Of a stretch of 64,000 bases of DNA, positions 35,066 through 45,992 are shown one piece after another. The notes beneath the pieces are model-generated. The model ran no database searches. It was not told where the DNA came from and was given only the letters and a program-made list of their open reading frames with translations. Position numbers and translations under genes: made by a program. The stretch is from the NCBI RefSeq assembly GCF_000350525.1, contig NZ_AOCN01000026.1, forward strand, positions 1 through 64,000. The letters run 5' to 3'. Source of the DNA: Leucobacter salsicius M1-8 (GTDB lineage: Bacteria; Actinomycetota; Actinomycetes; Actinomycetales; Microbacteriaceae). Position 1 is the stretch's first letter. The number at the start of each line of letters is the position of its first letter.

Positions 35066-35523
35066 CCGTCGAAATCAACAACGAGTCGAGCATCGAGGTT
35101 GAAGAGGCACGGCTGATGCGGCTCGCGGCCTTCGTACTCGAGTCGATGCACGTGCATCCCGAGACCGAGCTCGGCGTCATGCTGGTGACCGAGGACGCCA
35201 TCTCGCAACTGCACGTGCAGTGGATGAACGAGCCAGGCGCCACCGATGTGCTGAGCTTCCCCATGGACGAGCTGCGCCCGGGTCGCGTGGATGCGTTGAC
35301 CCCCGCCGGTCTCCTCGGCGATGTGGTGATCTGCCCGCAGATGGCTCAGATGCAGGCCGAGGCCGCGGGGCACGATCTGGCCCAGGAGATCGCCGTGCTG
35401 TTGACCCACGGCATGCTGCACCTGTTGGGTTACGACCACGCGACCCCTGACGAAGAGACCGAGATGTTCGGGTTGCAGCGCGACCTGCTGCTGTCGTTCG
35501 CGATGCGCGAGCGGTCGCGATGA
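35062..35523 (+). CDS. ybeY: Endoribonuclease YbeY
   Basis: Metal-dependent RNase required for 16S rRNA 3' maturation. 153 residues. The zinc site is [11 protein letters not shown] (about 115-125); [10 protein letters not shown] (about 61-70) is also conserved. It overlaps phoH upstream and the CBS protein gene downstream by 4 bp each. Confidence 0.95.
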   Translation: MTVEINNESSIEVEEARLMRLAAFVLESMHVHPETELGVMLVTEDAISQLHVQWMNEPGATDVLSFPMDELRPGRVDALTPAGLLGDVVICPQMAQMQAEAAGHDLAQEIAVLLTHGMLHLLGYDHATPDEETEMFGLQRDLLLSFAMRERSR

Positions 35524-36812
35524 GTCTTGCCCTCATGGTGCTGCTGCTCGGCGCCGCCGTGCTGCTGCTCAGCCTGGGTGGCCTGCTGGCGGCGGCCGAC
35601 GCAGCCCTGGGGGTGCGATCCCGTGCCGAGCTGATTGCCCTTGCCGAGGACTCGCCCCGCACCGGTCGCGCGATTCGCGCGATTGCGGAGGACGAGGGGA
35701 GCCACCTCGACGCGCTCGGTTTTGCGCGCGTGCTCGCAGAGACGGTTTCGGCGGTGCTGATCACGCTGGTGATCGCGTACTCGCTGCAGGAGTTGTGGCT
35801 CGAACTCGTGCTCGCGACACTCGTGATGACGGCTACGACCTTCGTGCTCGTCGGCTCAAGTCCCCGCACCGTCGGCACACATCACTCCGATGGGGTTATT
35901 CGTTTCGCGGCACCTTTCGTGCGTGCGGTCCGAGTGCTGCTCGGGCCCATCGCCACAGGGCTCATGCGGTTTGGTGACCGGGTGACTCCGGGGCGCGCCC
36001 TTGGGCGGGCCCGGATCCGGGACGAGAAGCAGCTGCTGTCGATGGTGGATCAGGCAGCCGAACAGGCGCTGCTCGAGGACGATGATCGGGAGTACATTCA
36101 CTCGCTCGTCGAGTTCGGCGGGACCCTCGTGCGCGAGGTTATGGTGCCGCGCATCGACATGGTGACGCTGTCGAGCGAGACCTCGGTGCGCGAATCGCTC
36201 GAACAAATGCTGGCGTCGCGTCATTCGCGCGTGCCGGTGGTTGCGGGAGACGTCGACGACATCGTCGGCATCGTCTACCTGCGCGACGCCAGCGGCTTCG
36301 TGCTGCGACGGCCAGAGGAGGCCGAGTCGTCCGCGGTGACCCGGATCGCGAAGCCGGCAATCTTTGTGCCCGAGTTGCAGCGGGCCGACAGTCTGCTGCG
36401 CCAAATGCAGCGTGAGGCCAACCATCTCGCAATCGTGGTCGATGAGTACGGTGGCATCTCGGGGCTGGTGACGCTCGAGGACCTGATCGAAGAGCTGCTG
36501 GGCGAGATTAACGATGAGCACGACCGGGAGCTGGCAGAAGTCATCACCCAGGTCGATGGATCGTATCTGGTGAGTGCTCGCATGAGCGTTGATCGGCTCG
36601 GCGAACTGTTCGACATCGACCTTGATGATGACGAGGTCGATACCGTCGGCGGTCTCGTTGCGAAGGGACTGGGCCGGTTGCCAGACGAGGGCGACTCCGT
36701 GCTGGTGTCGGGCATTGAATTAGTAGCGGTAAGCGTGTTGCGCAAGCTGCAGCGTCTCACAACTGTGCAGGCGCGTTGGGTTGGAGAACCCGAGGAAAGG
36801 GATGAACGATGA
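35520..36812 (+). CDS. CNNM/CorC-type membrane protein with CBS pair
   Basis: Probable Mg2+/Co2+ transport or homeostasis protein of the 'hemolysin' family. 430 residues. A CNNM-type membrane domain (about 1-170, helices near 1-25, 68-105 and 120-150), two CBS domains (about 200-330, with PRIDMVTLSSE and VVDEYGGISGLVTLEDL) and a CorC_HlyC domain (about 345-425). It sits in the operon between ybeY and era, overlapping both by 4 bp. Confidence 0.92.
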   Translation: MSLALMVLLLGAAVLLLSLGGLLAAADAALGVRSRAELIALAEDSPRTGRAIRAIAEDEGSHLDALGFARVLAETVSAVLITLVIAYSLQELWLELVLATLVMTATTFVLVGSSPRTVGTHHSDGVIRFAAPFVRAVRVLLGPIATGLMRFGDRVTPGRALGRARIRDEKQLLSMVDQAAEQALLEDDDREYIHSLVEFGGTLVREVMVPRIDMVTLSSETSVRESLEQMLASRHSRVPVVAGDVDDIVGIVYLRDASGFVLRRPEEAESSAVTRIAKPAIFVPELQRADSLLRQMQREANHLAIVVDEYGGISGLVTLEDLIEELLGEINDEHDRELAEVITQVDGSYLVSARMSVDRLGELFDIDLDDDEVDTVGGLVAKGLGRLPDEGDSVLVSGIELVAVSVLRKLQRLTTVQARWVGEPEERDER

Positions 36813-37705
36813 CTGAGGAATCGAAGACGCGAGCGGGGTTTGTCTCTTTCGTGGGGCGACCCAACGTGGGCAAATCAACGCTGACCAACGCGCTGGTGGG
36901 CGAGAAGATCGCGATCACGAGCCCGAAGCCGCAGACGACGCGGCGTGTGATCCGCGGCATTGCTCACCGTGAAAACGGTCAGCTCATCATCGTCGACACC
37001 CCGGGCATTCACCGCCCGCGGACGCTGCTGGGCGAGCGCCTGAATGCGCTCGTGGAGGAGACCCTCGGCGACGTCGACGTGATCGGGTTCTGCGTGCCGG
37101 CAAACGAGAAGCTCGGCCCCGGCGACCGTTTCATCAACGACCGCCTAGACGATTTTCCCCGCGCCAAGAAGGTCGCGATCCTGACCAAGGTTGACCGCGC
37201 GTCGAAGACCGAGATCATCGATCAGCTAACGAGGCTCGGTGAGCTGCGCGAGTGGGATGCCGTGGTGCCGATTTCCTCGATCACCGAGGAGCAGCTCGAT
37301 GTGCTTTCAAACGTGCTGCTCGAGCTGATGCCCGAGTCGCCGCTCCTCTACGAGGATGACCACACGACTGACGAAAGCGAAGACGACCGCATTTCGGAGC
37401 TGATTCGTGAGGCCACCCTCGAGGGCGCGCGCGAAGAACTGCCCCACTCGCTTGCGGCGAGCGTGGACGACCGCGAGGAGCGCGAGGACGGCCTGCTCGA
37501 GATCTACGCATCGATCTACGTCGAGCGTGACAGCCAGAAGGGTATCGTTATCGGCAAGGGCGGCTCCCAGCTGCGTTCCTCGGGCGAGCGGGCACGCAAG
37601 GAGATCGAGAAGCTGCTCGGTCGCCGGGTCTACCTCTCGCTGCGCGTCAAGGTTTTGAAGGAATGGCAGCGGGATCCGAAGGCCTTGGGTAAGCTCGGTT
37701 TCTAG
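36809..37705 (+). CDS. era: GTPase Era
   Basis: Ribosome-assembly GTPase that binds the 3' end of 16S rRNA. 298 residues. G1 GRPNVGKST (about 12-20), G3 DTPGIH (about 59-64), G4 TKVD (about 121-124); the C-terminal KH domain has IVIGKGGSQLRSSGERARK. It is the last gene of the run starting with dnaJ or phoH; genes often found next (recO, uppS) are not here. Confidence 0.96.
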   Translation: MTEESKTRAGFVSFVGRPNVGKSTLTNALVGEKIAITSPKPQTTRRVIRGIAHRENGQLIIVDTPGIHRPRTLLGERLNALVEETLGDVDVIGFCVPANEKLGPGDRFINDRLDDFPRAKKVAILTKVDRASKTEIIDQLTRLGELREWDAVVPISSITEEQLDVLSNVLLELMPESPLLYEDDHTTDESEDDRISELIREATLEGAREELPHSLAASVDDREEREDGLLEIYASIYVERDSQKGIVIGKGGSQLRSSGERARKEIEKLLGRRVYLSLRVKVLKEWQRDPKALGKLGF

Positions 37706-37744
37706 CACGGCAGTTTCATACGCAGTCCAAAGGGGGACGTCAAC

Positions 37745-38131
37745 ATGTTTACGTTAGAGAGCATCACGGATCAGGCCGCAATTACAGCGTTTAGCGGCGC
37801 CAATACGGTGATCCTTGTCATTTGGTACGTCGTCGTCGCGATTGCCCTCTGGAAGGTGTTCACGAAGGCGGGCTACGCCGGTATCCTCGCGATCATTCCG
37901 ATCGTCAACATCTTCATCCTCGTGAAGATTGCCGGCTATTCGGCATGGATGGGGCTGCTGTACCTGATTCCGATCGTGAATATCGTGTTCGCGATCTTCG
38001 TGGCCCTGCGCACGGGTGAACGCTTTGGCAAGGGCGCGGCCTTCTCGATCTTCCTGCTGTGGCTGTTCTCGGTGGTCGGGTACCTGATTTTGGGCTTCGG
38101 CAGTGCGAAGTACACACCGCGCGACCGGTAG
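37745..38131 (+). CDS. DUF5684 small membrane protein
   Basis: A 128-residue protein with four membrane spans and a repeated Ile-Pro-Ile-Val-Asn motif (LAIIPIVNIFILVKIAG and YLIPIVNIVFAIF), the hallmark of this family. Role unknown. It ends before a terminator that it shares with the convergent DUF2207 gene. The ATG follows aagggggacg. Confidence 0.85.
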   Translation: MFTLESITDQAAITAFSGANTVILVIWYVVVAIALWKVFTKAGYAGILAIIPIVNIFILVKIAGYSAWMGLLYLIPIVNIVFAIFVALRTGERFGKGAAFSIFLLWLFSVVGYLILGFGSAKYTPRDR

Positions 38132-38184
38132 CTGACCAGCTACCCGGCAGGCTCAATCGGGCCGAGGCAAGTTCGAGCAGCGTA

Positions 38185-38215
38185 AGCGGGCGTCCACCAT
38201 CGGTGGGCGCCCGCT
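38185..38215. terminator. Terminator between convergent genes
   Basis: Arms agcgggcgtccacc (38185-38198) and ggtgggcgcccgct (38202-38215) pair with one mismatch around a 3-base loop, followed by ttt. It stands between the DUF5684 gene and the end of the DUF2207 gene. Confidence 0.85.
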
Positions 38216-38220
38216 TTGCG

Positions 38221-40014
38221 TTAGCGGCCGCCCGAGAACCCGCCACCGCCGCCGCCACCAGCGAACCCGCCTCCGGTTGACCCTCCCGAGCTGCTCGAGG
38301 AGTAGCTCACGGAAGACATCGTGGACGACGTGAACTGCGAGATCGTGCTGCCCAGGTCGCTCAGATGCATGACGCCGATGCCGGCGCCAACGAACCACAT
38401 CGGCGCGTAGTCGAATGAGTCCTCGTAACGGACCTCGAGCACCTTTGTCCACTGCTTCTGCAGGCCAAAGATCATTGCATACGGCAGCAGCCGCTCGTAG
38501 ATCTGCACGGCCTCTACTCCGTCGATCTGGTGACGCTCGGCCCCCGCATACGACTGCAGCACCTCGAGCCGGTCGGCCTCCGCAACGCGAATGAACTCGC
38601 GCACCCCCATGAGGTACTCGCGGGTCTCGGCCCCGAGCGGCGTGTGCACGCGCCTGGGCACGGTTCCCAGCACGCTGAATGCCAGTGCGCCCCCGCCCGC
38701 AATAATTGCGAGCAAAGGGAGGGGTGACTCGCGCACGACGAGTGCTACGGCACCGAATGCTATCGCGGTCGCAGCACACGCGATTCCGAGAATCCCAATC
38801 ACGCGCCCAACGGGGGAGTGCGCCCGCTCAAAGTAGCCGCGCTCATTGGCCTCGGTGACGCCCCGCTCGTGCAACTTGGTCATGCGGTGCGCGAACTTCT
38901 CGCTGCCCTTAGGGATCTTGAAGCTACTGCCCGGCGTGAGATCACCAAACAGGCTCTTCAGCGTGCGCTGATCGAGCGGATCGATCGCGCGCGAGGGGTC
39001 CACCAGATGCAACGTCGGTCGCGGCGTGCTGGCTTCGATCCGGATCGCGCCGCCCACGGCGAGGTGCACGATCTCTGCGGGCACGGGATGCGGGCTCGCC
39101 CCGACAATTGCGGCGGCGAGCAGGGGAGGCAGTGAAGCCGGCACGTCATACTGCGCGACGATGGTGCCGCGGGCAATGCGGCGGTTGCGGCGGAGGCGCA
39201 CCGCAAATGCAAACGAGGTTGCGCCGACGGGGAGTGCGATTCCCGCAACAATGAGGGGCAGCACGTCGTACGTGAAGCTGGGGAGTCTCGTCGACGGCTG
39301 CACGACCGAGCCGGGATTGAGGCCGATCGCCACGGTGACGCCCTCGAAGGGCGCCAGCGGCCCAACATCCAGGTGCCAACTCGCAATACCCTCTCGCGCA
39401 ATGGTGCACTCGGTGACCGATTCGGCCGCGCCAACATAGCAGGACGCCCGGTCGGTCAGCTGCGTTCCCAATTTCTCGTCGAACCGTACCGTTGCCGAGA
39501 ACTTTGCCACCGGCTGTTCGTGCTCGAAGTCCATGAGGTCCCAGTAGAACTCATCAGCGGTGCCGTCGTCGCGTGCGAGAACGACATCACTGAGGGTGTA
39601 GCTGATGACATAGGTGTTGGCGCCGTGTACATATGAGTTGTCGCCCGTGAGGACGGCAGTGAAACCCTCATCGGATTCGAGTTCGAACGGCACGGGCGCG
39701 CCCTGCTCATCGGTCACCGTGAAGTCGCGTGGATCGATGCTGGCGCCCTCATAGCGATCGGGGATGCCGCGCACGATGCCGCGGTTCTGGTCGTGTTCCG
39801 GGAACACTGCGGTGAGCGTTTCTGTCACCCGAGCCGTCGCATGGCCGGCATCGTCGAGGCCGACCTGGTAGTCAACGGACCAGCTGTCATAGCTGAAATC
39901 CTGGGTGCCAGCGTGGGCCTTTGGGCCAAGGAACACAACAGCCCCGAGCGCGAGCGCGAGGCCAATGGCGGCCTTGGCGGCTCGATGGATATTGCTGGGG
40001 GAGTGTGCGCGCAT
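38221..40014 (-). CDS. DUF2207 membrane protein with Gly-rich tail
   Basis: A 597-residue protein. Signal-like hydrophobic N terminus (about 12-34), a beta-rich extracellular DUF2207 domain (about 38-250), a membrane helix near 257-280, a cytoplasmic helical domain, two further helices near 415-460, and a C-terminal tail of Gly and Ser repeats ending GGGGGGFSGGR. The frame runs open to 40410, but that part crosses the leu leader; ATG-40014 begins MRAHSPSNIHRAAK with a proper signal peptide. Function unknown. Divergent from leuA. Confidence 0.85.
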   Translation of the reverse strand: MRAHSPSNIHRAAKAAIGLALALGAVVFLGPKAHAGTQDFSYDSWSVDYQVGLDDAGHATARVTETLTAVFPEHDQNRGIVRGIPDRYEGASIDPRDFTVTDEQGAPVPFELESDEGFTAVLTGDNSYVHGANTYVISYTLSDVVLARDDGTADEFYWDLMDFEHEQPVAKFSATVRFDEKLGTQLTDRASCYVGAAESVTECTIAREGIASWHLDVGPLAPFEGVTVAIGLNPGSVVQPSTRLPSFTYDVLPLIVAGIALPVGATSFAFAVRLRRNRRIARGTIVAQYDVPASLPPLLAAAIVGASPHPVPAEIVHLAVGGAIRIEASTPRPTLHLVDPSRAIDPLDQRTLKSLFGDLTPGSSFKIPKGSEKFAHRMTKLHERGVTEANERGYFERAHSPVGRVIGILGIACAATAIAFGAVALVVRESPLPLLAIIAGGGALAFSVLGTVPRRVHTPLGAETREYLMGVREFIRVAEADRLEVLQSYAGAERHQIDGVEAVQIYERLLPYAMIFGLQKQWTKVLEVRYEDSFDYAPMWFVGAGIGVMHLSDLGSTISQFTSSTMSSVSYSSSSSGGSTGGGFAGGGGGGGFSGGR

Positions 40015-40098
40015 GTTCCTCAGAGTATCGAGGCGCCCGGATCCCCATCGAAATGACGCGCGTGCGTGCCGGGGTTTGAGCTGTGATAGATTTGCCCC

Positions 40099-40143
40099 AT
40101 GCTGTTCGGCTCGCTCCTTCTTAGCTGCCGCGACGAGGCCTAG
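40099..40143 (+). CDS. leuA leader peptide
   Basis: A 14-residue frame, MLFGSLLLSCRDEA, with four Leu codons in its first eight positions. It lies 70 bp before leuA and its end overlaps the first arm of an attenuator hairpin. When leucyl-tRNA is scarce the ribosome should stall on the Leu codons and prevent the hairpin, allowing leuA transcription. No strong ribosome site is visible, so it may be translated from near the transcript end. Confidence 0.7.
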   Translation: MLFGSLLLSCRDEA

Positions 40144-40166
40144 TTCATCGGCCTTCCTCGTCGCGG
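40128..40166 (+). promoter_or_regulatory. Attenuator hairpin of leuA
   Basis: Exact 11-bp stem ccgcgacgagg (40128-40138) and cctcgtcgcgg (40156-40166), followed by tgttcgtgttt. The first arm lies in the last codons of the leader peptide, which is the geometry of ribosome-mediated attenuation. Confidence 0.75.
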
Positions 40167-40183
40167 TGTTCGTGTTTGGCTGA

Positions 40184-41989
<1,806 letters not shown>

Positions 41990-42010
41990 CCACAGTTTCT
42001 TCCTTCCACC

Positions 42011-42060
42011 GACGCCGCGACGCGCATTCGTAGTTTTGTTCGAATGCGCGGCGCGGCGTC
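42011..42060 (+). terminator. leuA terminator
   Basis: Arms gacgccgcgacgcgcattcg (42011-42030) and cgaatgcgcggcgcggcgtc (42041-42060) pair over 20 positions with few mismatches around tagttttgtt. It separates leuA from ruvA. Confidence 0.85.
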
Positions 42061-42096
42061 GGTGTATTTACGGGGGCACCGTTCTAGAGTGGGCGT

Positions 42097-42708
42097 GTGA
42101 TTGCTTCATTGTCGGGCCCAGTGCTCTCGTCGGGGGCCGGTTGGGCCGTAATTGGTGTCGGGGGCCTCGGCATGCGCGTTGAGCTGCCGAGCGGCCGGGT
42201 CTCGCAGGCTGCCGTGGGGGAGCACCTGATGGTGCACACCTCGCTCATCGTGCGCGAAGACTCCCTCACGCTCTTCGGCTTTGGCAGCGAGGACGAACTT
42301 GAGGTATTCGGTCACCTCATCGGTGTCAACGGCGTGGGGCCGCGTAGCGCGCTTGGCGTGCTCTCGGCCCTCACCCCCGCGGAGATTGCCAGTGCGGTCG
42401 TCGCGGAAGACGAGAAGGTGTTCCGCAAGGTCTCGGGCATCGGTCCCAAGACGTCCAAGCTGATCGTGATCTCGCTCGCGGGCAAGTTGCAGGCCATTGC
42501 GCACACGCAATCGGCCGACACCCCGCGCGACGACGCGAGCGCGCACGCCACTGCGGTGCGTGACGGACTCATGGGTCTCGGCTACCACGAGCAGGCCGCC
42601 GCGGGGGCCGTCGAGGATGCCCTCGCGGCCGGTGCGCCGACCGACCACGCGGGCCTGCTGCGCGCGGCACTCGCGCTGCTGCAGGCCGCCCGGGGCGGTT
42701 CGCGATGA
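42097..42708 (+). CDS. ruvA: Holliday junction helicase subunit RuvA
   Basis: Binds four-way junctions and loads RuvB. 203 residues from GTG. N-terminal OB domain ([19 protein letters not shown]), helix-hairpin-helix region with [12 protein letters not shown] and [13 protein letters not shown], and a C-terminal domain (about 150-203) that contacts RuvB. It overlaps ruvB by 4 bp. ruvC, often just upstream, is absent here. Confidence 0.96.
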   Translation: MIASLSGPVLSSGAGWAVIGVGGLGMRVELPSGRVSQAAVGEHLMVHTSLIVREDSLTLFGFGSEDELEVFGHLIGVNGVGPRSALGVLSALTPAEIASAVVAEDEKVFRKVSGIGPKTSKLIVISLAGKLQAIAHTQSADTPRDDASAHATAVRDGLMGLGYHEQAAAGAVEDALAAGAPTDHAGLLRAALALLQAARGGSR

Positions 42709-43694
42709 GCGGCGAGCTTTCCGCCCAGGCCACCCCGTCCGATCAGGGATACGAGGGGGCGCTGCGGCCCGCCACGCTCTCGGAGTTCGTTGGCCAGGCG
42801 AAGGTGCGGCAGCAGCTCGGGCTGCTACTCAACGCCGCCTCTATGCGCAACCACACTCCGGATCACATTCTGCTCGCGGGCCCTCCCGGGCTCGGCAAGA
42901 CGACGCTGTCAATGATCGTCGCCGCCGAGGTCGACAAACCGCTGCACCAAACCTCTGGCCCCGCCATCCAGCACGCGGGCGACCTTGCCGCAGTGCTCTC
43001 GGCACTCACGCCCGGCGAGGTGCTGTTCATTGACGAGATCCATCGGATGGCGCGCAGCGCCGAGGAAATGCTGTACCTCGCGATGGAGGACTTCAAAGTC
43101 GACATCATGGTGGGCAAGGGCGCCGGCGCCACCTCGGTTCCGCTCGAGCTCGCCCCGTTTACCCTCGTCGGCGCCACGACACGCGCGGGCCTGCTCCCGA
43201 ATCCGCTGCGCGACCGATTCGGCTTCACCGCGCACCTCGAGTTCTACTCCGACGACGAACTCACGAGCGTCGTGACCCGGGCCTCCGGGCTGCTCGGCTT
43301 CGAGGTGTCGGAAATTGGGCTCGAGGAAATCGCGCGGCGATCGCGGGGCACTCCGAGAATTGCGAACCGGCTGCTGCGCCGCGTGCGCGACTACAGCCTC
43401 GTACACGGCATCCCCGGTGACACCGCCGCGGTGCAGGCGGCACTCGCACTGTATGACGTCGATGCCCACGGGCTCGACCGGCTCGACCGTGAGGTGCTGC
43501 GAGCCGTCGTCGAGCGATTTGATGGGGGACCGGTCGGGCTCTCCACCCTTGCGGTGTCGGTGGGCGAGGAAGCCGAGACTATTGAGGCCGTCGTGGAGCC
43601 CTTCCTCGTGCGGGCGGGGCTGCTCACGCGCACCCCCCGCGGGCGAGTTGCCACGCGCCAGGGGCACGCGCACATCACCAACCCGGGGTCCTGA
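42705..43694 (+). CDS. ruvB: Holliday junction helicase subunit RuvB
   Basis: AAA+ motor for branch migration. 329 residues. Walker [12 protein letters not shown] (about 57-67), Walker [10 protein letters not shown] (about 107-115), sensor region [18 protein letters not shown], and a C-terminal winged helix ([15 protein letters not shown]). Precedes yajC by about 90 bp. Confidence 0.97.
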   Translation: MSGELSAQATPSDQGYEGALRPATLSEFVGQAKVRQQLGLLLNAASMRNHTPDHILLAGPPGLGKTTLSMIVAAEVDKPLHQTSGPAIQHAGDLAAVLSALTPGEVLFIDEIHRMARSAEEMLYLAMEDFKVDIMVGKGAGATSVPLELAPFTLVGATTRAGLLPNPLRDRFGFTAHLEFYSDDELTSVVTRASGLLGFEVSEIGLEEIARRSRGTPRIANRLLRRVRDYSLVHGIPGDTAAVQAALALYDVDAHGLDRLDREVLRAVVERFDGGPVGLSTLAVSVGEEAETIEAVVEPFLVRAGLLTRTPRGRVATRQGHAHITNPGS

Positions 43695-43787
43695 ACAACT
43701 TCCCACGGGGTGATCTGTCAGTGAAATCACGATAAGCTGGCCGAATCTGTGCCCCGCGTGCGTGCACGCTCACTGGAAGGATCTCCC

Positions 43788-44225
43788 TTGGACCCGATTA
43801 CCCTCATGATGTTTGCCCTCATCGCAGTGATGATCTTCTTCATGTTCCGCAACAGCAAGAAGCGTCAGCGCACTCAGCAGGAGATGCAGAACAACATGCG
43901 CCCGGGAGCCGAGGTGATGCTTCAGTCGGGCATTTACGGCACGCTCGAGGAGATCGACGAGGAGACGAACCGCGCCACGATTCGCAGCGGCTCGACCACG
44001 CTCATCGTGCACCGCAACGCCATCTCGCAGGTTGTTACGCCCGTTGAGGGCGCTGCTGAGGAAGCCGAGACCGGCACCGTCGCACCCGACGACGACCCGT
44101 CGTTCGGCGAGCACCTTGCAAACGGTGACGTCACTCCCGAAGCACAGTCGAACGATGCTTCGACCGACGAGACTGGCACGAAGCCCGACTCAGAGCCCGG
44201 CGAAGAGCAGACCCCTAAGGCGTAA
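43788..44225 (+). CDS. yajC: Sec translocase accessory protein YajC
   Basis: Small membrane protein associated with SecDF. 145 residues. One N-terminal membrane helix (LMMFALIAVMIFFMF), then a basic patch (RNSKKRQR) and the YajC domain with VMLQSGIYGTLEEID; the tail after 95 is acidic. TTG-43788 fits because ggaagg lies 7 bp before it; the longer frame from 43749 adds a polar stretch before the helix. Confidence 0.93.
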   Translation: MDPITLMMFALIAVMIFFMFRNSKKRQRTQQEMQNNMRPGAEVMLQSGIYGTLEEIDEETNRATIRSGSTTLIVHRNAISQVVTPVEGAAEEAETGTVAPDDDPSFGEHLANGDVTPEAQSNDASTDETGTKPDSEPGEEQTPKA

Positions 44226-44229
44226 GCAG

Positions 44230-44247
44230 CGGCGCCTTCGGGCGCCG
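44230..44247 (+). terminator. Small hairpin between yajC and secD
   Basis: Stem cggcgcc/ggcgccg with a ttcg loop and then tctcat. It may reduce read-through or stabilise an mRNA end inside the operon. Confidence 0.5.
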
Positions 44248-44274
44248 TCTCATCCCTCATAGAAAGCAGTCACC

Positions 44275-45990
44275 GTGGCGTCGTCTCCCGCTGTGCGCAG
44301 GGCCCGTAAGTCCCTGATTTTCCTCCTAGCAATAATCGTTGGCCTCACGGGCCTGATCGCGTACGGAGTTTTCCGCAGCGACGCCACGTGGACCCCGAAG
44401 CTCGCGCTCGATCTGCAGGGTGGCACGCAGATCCTGCTGGCGGCTGAGCAGACCGACGGCCAGGCCGTCGCCGGTGAACAGCTGCAGCAGGCAGTGTCGA
44501 TTATTCGACAGCGCGTGGACGCGGCCGGTGTATCCGAAGCCGAGATCACCACTCAGGGCAACCAGCACATCTCGGTAGCCATCCCGGGCAAGGCCGATGA
44601 GGCCACGCTGCAGCGCATTGAGGCGTCTGCCAAGCTCGATTTCCGTCCCGTCCTCGCGACCGGCATCGGCATCGATCTGACGGCAGCCGACCCCAATGCG
44701 GATCCTGAGGCCGCCAAGGCCGAGGCCGAGGCGAAGGCCGCTCAGGCGGAAGCCGCTGCAGGCCCGGTTGATCCGGATCCGCTGCCCAAGGACGCCGGTG
44801 ACCTCGCGTGGGTCACTCCCGCGCTGCAGGCAAAGTTTGAATCGTTCACCTGTGCTTCGGAAGAAGCGCTTGATGCCCGCGACTCGAAGGCCGATCGCCC
44901 GCTCATCACCTGTGATGACAGCGGCACCGCCAAGTACCTGCTCGGCCCCGTCGAGCTGGGCGGCGACGTGATCACCGACGCCACCGCGCAGATGGGCACC
45001 ACCCAGACCGGTGCGACCACCGGCGAGTGGGTCGTGCAGATCACTATGGACAAGACCGGTACTGAGAAGTTCGGCAAGATCAGCACGCGCCTGTACGGGG
45101 CTCCCGAGCCTCAGAACCAGTTCGCGTTCGTGCTCGATGGCAGCGTGCTGTCGGCCCCCACGATGCAGGGCCAGATCCTCGACGGTCGCCCCTCGATTAG
45201 CGGTGCGTTCACGCAGGAGTCGGCACAGGCGCTCGCCGACCAGCTCAAGTTCGGCGCGCTTCCCATCGACTTCACCGTGCAGAGCCAGGAAGAGATCTCG
45301 GCCACGCTCGGCACGAACCAGCTCGTCGCCGGCCTGCTCGCCGGCCTCATTGGGCTCGGCCTCGTCGTCGTGTACTCGGTATTCCAATACCGTGCGCTGG
45401 GGTCGCTCACGATCGCATCACTCGTGGTCGCCGGTGTGCTCACCTACCTGCTGCTCACGTTCTTCTCGTGGCGCCAGGGCTACCGACTCTCGATGGCCGG
45501 TGTCGCCGGTATCATCGTTGCGGTTGGCTTCACGGCGGACTCGTTCATCGTCTACTTCGAGCGCATCCGAGACGCGCTGCGTGACGGATTCTCGATCGAG
45601 AGCGCAGTGCAGAACGGCTGGAAGAAGGCATTCCGTACCGTCCTCGCATCTGACGGCGTGAACTTCCTCGCCGCCGCCATCCTCTTCGTTCTGGCAGTGG
45701 GTAGCGTCAAGGGCTTCGCCTTTACGCTCGGCCTCACCACCCTGGTCGATATCGTCGTCGTCGCACTCTTCACGCATCCCATGATGACGCTGCTCGCACG
45801 CACGAAGTTCTACCAGACCGGTCACAAGTTCTCGGGTCTCGACCCGAAGGGCCTCGGGGCCGTGTACCGCGGCCGCGCCGTGTTCCAGGAGCCCTCGAAG
45901 TCTCGCGGCAAGAACGCCAAGAGCGCTCGCGAGGCAGAACGTCGTCAGACCATCGCGGAGCGCAAGGCCGCCGCCGGAAAGGAGAGCTAA
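44275..45990 (+). CDS. secD: Protein translocase subunit SecD
   Basis: Uses proton motive force to help secretion. 571 residues from GTG. First TM near 14-32, the periplasmic P1 region starting LDLQGGTQILL, an Ala/Glu-rich insert (about 140-160), and six-helix membrane part with AGLIGLGLVVVYSVFQYR and ATILASDGVN-type end; here VLASDGVNFLAAAILF. The C-terminal tail is basic. secF follows after 2 bp. Confidence 0.95.
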   Translation: MASSPAVRRARKSLIFLLAIIVGLTGLIAYGVFRSDATWTPKLALDLQGGTQILLAAEQTDGQAVAGEQLQQAVSIIRQRVDAAGVSEAEITTQGNQHISVAIPGKADEATLQRIEASAKLDFRPVLATGIGIDLTAADPNADPEAAKAEAEAKAAQAEAAAGPVDPDPLPKDAGDLAWVTPALQAKFESFTCASEEALDARDSKADRPLITCDDSGTAKYLLGPVELGGDVITDATAQMGTTQTGATTGEWVVQITMDKTGTEKFGKISTRLYGAPEPQNQFAFVLDGSVLSAPTMQGQILDGRPSISGAFTQESAQALADQLKFGALPIDFTVQSQEEISATLGTNQLVAGLLAGLIGLGLVVVYSVFQYRALGSLTIASLVVAGVLTYLLLTFFSWRQGYRLSMAGVAGIIVAVGFTADSFIVYFERIRDALRDGFSIESAVQNGWKKAFRTVLASDGVNFLAAAILFVLAVGSVKGFAFTLGLTTLVDIVVVALFTHPMMTLLARTKFYQTGHKFSGLDPKGLGAVYRGRAVFQEPSKSRGKNAKSAREAERRQTIAERKAAAGKES

Positions 45991-45992
45991 TC

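Noticed and set aside
42000-42100. Missing ruvC as an anomaly
   Set aside because: ruvC is often adjacent, but its absence here may only mean a different location in the genome.
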